From: Clostridiales bacterium
GTDB taxonomy: Bacteria; Bacillota; Clostridia; Lachnospirales; Lachnospiraceae
Length of the DNA: 64,000 bases
Assembly (NCBI GenBank): GCA_018372435.1
Contig: JAHAJA010000006.1
Location: 124,001-188,000, forward strand
Reading direction: 5' to 3'
Position 1 is the first letter of the stretch; each line of letters begins with the position of its first letter. The position numbers and the translations under genes are program-made. The notes beneath the pieces were generated by a model. The model saw only the letters and a program-made list of their open reading frames with translations. It searched no databases and was not told where the DNA came from. This document shows positions 60,985 to 64,000 of the stretch, piece by piece.

Positions 60985-62511
60985 TTAATTAATTTGTAAT
61001 GGATTGTCTGTATATTCGCATGTAAAATTAGTAAACTCTGCTACACTTGATCCATCGGAATCATAGGCATATAGACCAATCATAACCCCTGTGAATCCAC
61101 CAGCAACTTCTGAAGATAGATATCTCGTATAGGCATTTCCTAGACTTCTCTCCTCACCATTCATTCTTAACCCAAATGTATAGGATTCGTTAGCGCAATA
61201 AATCACAAGTGTAACCTTCGAATTAGACGTAAGTTCAAAGCTGTTTTCAACACTCTTAATATTCCCGATATTAAGTCGCTCAATCACTTCATAGGTTCCC
61301 TTAAATTCTAGTTTCTCACGTATTGCTATATCATAATGATGATTTTCATCCATGTACATGGTAATACCGGCTTCTCCATTCGTTATACTTACATCACAAG
61401 TAATAATTCCGTTAAAATCTCTTTGTCTTAGACCAACAAAGGTTGGGCTGTCGATATCATCTATTGAGATTGTAGTACCAGTAAGTTTAATACCGTCTTC
61501 TCCCAATTGATAATTCTCAATATAAGGTAAACGAAGAAAACACCAATCCCTATTCCAGTCTGTATTTTCGAATGTATAGAGTCTCTTCTCCTCTTGGATG
61601 ACATCTTCGGAAATACGATTTGTTTCAAACTGACGTGTTGTTGTACCATGATCCCCAGCGATAAACCAACCATCTTCACCAAATGTAACTGGAGTTAAGA
61701 AAACCTCACGTCCGAGATGGTGATAGGTTGCCCATCTACCAATTTGACGAAAACCAAGATGAATAAGCCACCAATTACCATTATTATCTTCTACTAGATC
61801 ACCATGCCCAACCCCTTGGATTTCATAGCCGCCTAAATTACGGTTCGTAAGTACTGGATTCGCAGGATCAGATAAAAAAGGTCCGAAAATACAATCACTC
61901 TTTGCATAAGTAACCATATGTCCAAACTCCGTTCCGCCTTCTGCAGCAAGAAGATAATACATATCGTTAATTTTGTACATATGTGGACCTTCAAGATAAC
62001 GTCCGCCTGTTCCTTGCCAAATCGTTTGGCTCTTAGTAAGCTTTTTACCAGTGGCAATATCGATCTCGCATTGAACAATTCCGCTCACACCATAGTCATC
62101 ACTACCATTACTCATAAAATATGTCTTTTCATTCTCAAAGTATAGAGAGGGATCAATTCCACCTTGATCAACATAGATTGGTTCTGACCATTCCCCATTA
62201 ATGTCATCTGTCCAAACATAGAAATTCTGGTGAGTTGTATCGTTTGTTGTTGTCATATAGAAACGACCATTATTATATCGAATTGATGGCGCAAATACAC
62301 CACCAGAACTATTTACTTTATCTAATGCAATTTGGCTCTTTCTCGTTAGACAGTGACCTATTTGTTCCCAGTTAATTAAATCTGTACTTTTGAATAAAGG
62401 TACTCCAGGAAAGTATTGCATAGAACTGCAAACCATATAATAGGTATCTTCAACCTTGCACACACTTGGATCTGGATAGAACCCTTTGATTATTGGATTT
62501 TGATATATCAT
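60985..62511 (-). CDS. GH43 beta-xylosidase/arabinofuranosidase with C-terminal beta-sandwich
   Basis: A 508-residue enzyme without signal peptide. 'GFYPDPSVCKVEDTYYMVCSS' (Asp14 base), 'GGIDPSLYFENEKTYFMSNG' (Asp120) and 'RYLEGPHMYKINDMYYLL' (Glu174 acid) mark the GH43 propeller. Residues from about 310 form the C-terminal sandwich ('FVGLRQRDFNGIITCDVSI') of the two-domain XynB-like group. AGGAGG lies before the ATG at 62511. It acts on xylo- or arabinoxylo-oligosaccharides inside the cell. A divergent AraC gene lies upstream. Confidence 0.94.
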   Translation of the reverse strand: MIYQNPIIKGFYPDPSVCKVEDTYYMVCSSMQYFPGVPLFKSTDLINWEQIGHCLTRKSQIALDKVNSSGGVFAPSIRYNNGRFYMTTTNDTTHQNFYVWTDDINGEWSEPIYVDQGGIDPSLYFENEKTYFMSNGSDDYGVSGIVQCEIDIATGKKLTKSQTIWQGTGGRYLEGPHMYKINDMYYLLAAEGGTEFGHMVTYAKSDCIFGPFLSDPANPVLTNRNLGGYEIQGVGHGDLVEDNNGNWWLIHLGFRQIGRWATYHHLGREVFLTPVTFGEDGWFIAGDHGTTTRQFETNRISEDVIQEEKRLYTFENTDWNRDWCFLRLPYIENYQLGEDGIKLTGTTISIDDIDSPTFVGLRQRDFNGIITCDVSITNGEAGITMYMDENHHYDIAIREKLEFKGTYEVIERLNIGNIKSVENSFELTSNSKVTLVIYCANESYTFGLRMNGEERSLGNAYTRYLSSEVAGGFTGVMIGLYAYDSDGSSVAEFTNFTCEYTDNPLQIN

Positions 62512-62569
62512 TGTATTTTCCTCCTGAATTGATAGGCATTTTCTTAAACTTGACTTCATATATAGCTAG

Positions 62570-62588
62570 CACTATACTGTATATAGTG
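62570..62588. promoter_or_regulatory. Inverted repeat in the GH43/AraC divergent region
   Basis: CACTATA-CTGTA-TATAGTG is a perfect 7-5-7 inverted repeat between the divergent genes. It could be an operator or overlap the promoters. Confidence 0.4.
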
Positions 62589-62662
62589 TATCATTAATAT
62601 ATAAAGGGAGACAATGAGTATTCTGTCAGAACTTAGCACAAAAAAGACAGGGAGTAAGCATT

Positions 62663-63523
62663 ATGTATGAAATGAAGTTAGAGTTTTTCGCAATGGATCG
62701 TAATTTTCCATTCTTTATTCAATATGGACATCATTCAGGCGATTTCTTTATGCATATACATAAGGATTTTACAGAGCTTGTAATTGTAATGGAAGGTACA
62801 GCGGTTCATGTTGTTGGAGAGGAATCTTATGAGATAAAGAAAGGTGATATATTCGTTATTGGGAGTAATACAGCACATGGTTTTAAAGATTCAAAAAATT
62901 TTCGCCTATGCAATATTATGTTTCGTCCAGAACTTATGTTTTCGCAGGACTTTGATATTAAAAAATCAAAAGGATTTCATGCATTATTTGTATTAGAACC
63001 ATATATTACAAAAGAATATGAGTTTCAGAGTAAATTAAGATTAAACTTTACTGATTATGAAAAGGTAAGTTCTATGATTGATGAGATGATGTATGAATAT
63101 AAAGTCCGCATGGATGGGTGGCAAGAGATGCTTAATTCTTGCTTTATGCGTTTGATCATCTATCTTTCAAGAATATATAAATTACCAGAAAAGACAGAAA
63201 TGTGTGACTTAATCTATATAGCAAATGCAATATCTTACATAGAAAATCATTTTATTGAATCTATTACAGTTAAGCAACTCGCGGAGATGGCATATCTATC
63301 AGTAAGACATTTTTCTAGAGTATTTACCAGTACCTATCATATCTCTCCCATGCAGTATGTTATAAAGCTAAGACTGCATTATGCTAGTTTGTTATTAAAG
63401 AATACCTCTATATCGATTACCAATATCTCTATCCAAAGTGGTTTTAATGACAGTAATTATTTTGCAAGACAATTTAAGAAGTACTATCATTGCTCTCCAA
63501 GTGAATATAGGGAGTTGCAGTAA
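62663..63523 (+). CDS. AraC-family regulator with cupin sensor
   Basis: A 286-residue protein. The N-terminal cupin has 'HIHKDFTELVIVMEGTAVHVVGEESYEIKKGDIFVIGSNTAHGF'. The C-terminal 100 residues are two helix-turn-helix motifs: 'ITVKQLAEMAYLSVRHFSRVFTSTYHISPMQYV' and 'SITNISIQSGFNDSNYFARQFKKYYHCSPSEYR'. AGGGAG lies before the ATG. It probably binds a sugar and activates the divergent GH43 gene. Confidence 0.93.
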   Translation: MYEMKLEFFAMDRNFPFFIQYGHHSGDFFMHIHKDFTELVIVMEGTAVHVVGEESYEIKKGDIFVIGSNTAHGFKDSKNFRLCNIMFRPELMFSQDFDIKKSKGFHALFVLEPYITKEYEFQSKLRLNFTDYEKVSSMIDEMMYEYKVRMDGWQEMLNSCFMRLIIYLSRIYKLPEKTEMCDLIYIANAISYIENHFIESITVKQLAEMAYLSVRHFSRVFTSTYHISPMQYVIKLRLHYASLLLKNTSISITNISIQSGFNDSNYFARQFKKYYHCSPSEYRELQ

Positions 63524-63610
63524 GAAAATTTATATGAATGAATATTCATAATTATGTAGTAAATAATTAAATAAACGTTCATTAGCAATTAAACAAAAGG
63601 AGGATTCAGT

Positions 63611-63988
63611 TTGCGCTTTATAGACTATTTCAAAAAAATAAGAGATGCATATGTGATTAACCAGGTGAAGCACATTAAGTCACCTAATTTTGAATCATCA
63701 CCTATCGTTAGAAAGAAGTTAATGTTTTCATGAAGAGTTCAGAAGGTAGGATTTCGATTGGAAACTTATGAATTAGCAAAAAGGTTAAATTTAACTGGTT
63801 GGGTTAAAAATACACTAGATAAGAATGTTGAGGCAGAGATACAAGGAGAAACTGACAAAATCAATTTCCTTATTACCTATATGAAATCATTAAAAAGGGC
63901 ATCTGTTCATACTGTAGTGGCAAATGAAATACCAACTTTAGATTATGAAAAAGATTTTGTGGTAATAAAGGAAATGGATTCTGTTTAA
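63611..63988 (+). pseudogene. Acylphosphatase-like ORF with one in-frame TGA
   Basis: One frame starts at a TTG at 63611 with AAAGGAGG before it. After 40 codons (ending 'VRKKLMFS') there is a TGA at 63731, then the same frame continues 'RVQKVGFRLETYELAKRLNLTGWVKNTLDKNVEAEIQGE' to a TAA at 63988. In acylphosphatases the motif is GRVQGVGFR, so the TGA replaces the conserved Gly codon (GGA to TGA is one change). The catalytic Arg and Asn (WVKN) are kept. Other genes here end with TGA, so the code is normal. Confidence 0.75.
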
Positions 63989-64000
63989 TGCACATATTTC

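Noticed and set aside
63731..63733. Selenocysteine or recoded TGA in the acylphosphatase
   Set aside because: The family has Gly, not Cys, at this site; no SECIS-like hairpin is seen and TGA works as a stop elsewhere in the window.

Overview
The window is AT-rich, uses strong AGGAGG-type ribosome binding sites, and carries an ACR3/ArsA arsenic operon, an NADP-type GapN, ECF-transporter parts, collagen-like BclA-type proteins and several xylan-active glycoside hydrolases. This gene content points to a plant-fibre-degrading anaerobic Clostridia of the Lachnospiraceae type (Lachnoclostridium/Clostridium phytofermentans-like). The genus is an inference from gene content; there is no rRNA here to confirm it.

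Layout. 1-5.4 kb: a three-gene overlapping operon on the minus strand (PD-(D/E)xK/Cap4-like nuclease, small middle protein, SMC/Rad50-like ATPase with a zinc hook, the last cut by the window edge). It looks like a Lamassu / ABC-three-component anti-phage system. A divergent DUF2971 gene is separated from it by a promoter region with two sets of short direct repeats. 5.4-7.4 kb: decay zone with dispersed repeats and a broken two-gene rRNA methyltransferase operon (TrmH/AviRb-like plus AviRa-like). 7.4-9.1 kb: an FGE-domain lipoprotein and a secreted GH11 xylanase. 9.4-15.4 kb: an arsR-arsA-acr3-arsD-arsC operon with a readable promoter and operator, an arsA relic, a PAT-like acetyltransferase (possible ArsN1), a Cys-containing MarR regulator and a short-chain dehydrogenase relic. 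15.6-22.2 kb: assorted accessory genes (nucleotidyltransferase, glyoxalase-fold, DUF3788, lipoprotein, YccF, nitroreductase, GNAT, methyltransferase) mixed with gene relics. 22.4-26.4 kb: intracellular GH43 and GH39 with a divergent AraC regulator. 26.4-28.6 kb: a double-GNAT gene with a leader peptide and switching hairpins, a J-domain mini-gene pair and an AAC(6')-like acetyltransferase. 28.9-39.4 kb: gapN, small proteins, a DUF2798 gene behind an attenuator, PHP and cupin proteins, a LytTR-DUF3021-ABC-2 operon, a radical-SAM/Cys-rich pair and a glyoxalase-fold protein. 39.5-46.6 kb: a Dxs paralogue, a MerR regulator with a textbook 19-bp-spacer promoter, and a collagen-like/glycosyltransferase cluster. 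46.6-51.3 kb: a frameshifted gene, a cobalamin-riboswitch-controlled DUF4430 + ECF S-component operon, a 17-bp tandem repeat array, and an ABC exporter behind a leader ORF and intrinsic terminator. 51.3-64 kb: sugar-isomerase/ThuA pair, GDPD, regulators, a tyrosine recombinase, a ferritin-like protein, a second GH43/AraC pair and an acylphosphatase interrupted by one TGA.

How the parts work together. The secreted GH11 cuts xylan outside the cell. The GH39 and two GH43 enzymes lack signal peptides and would finish xylo- and arabino-oligosaccharides inside, each group paired with an AraC regulator. A second theme is defence and detoxification: the Lamassu-like operon, arsenic genes, several acetyltransferases and drug-type ABC transporters, three of them preceded by candidate attenuation leaders. 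The many gene relics suggest an accessory region with rapid gain and loss. The strongest candidates for closer study are the Lamassu/ABC-3C operon, the leader-peptide switches at 27.4 and 51.1 kb, the decayed AviRa/AviRb-like pair and the 17-bp repeat array.
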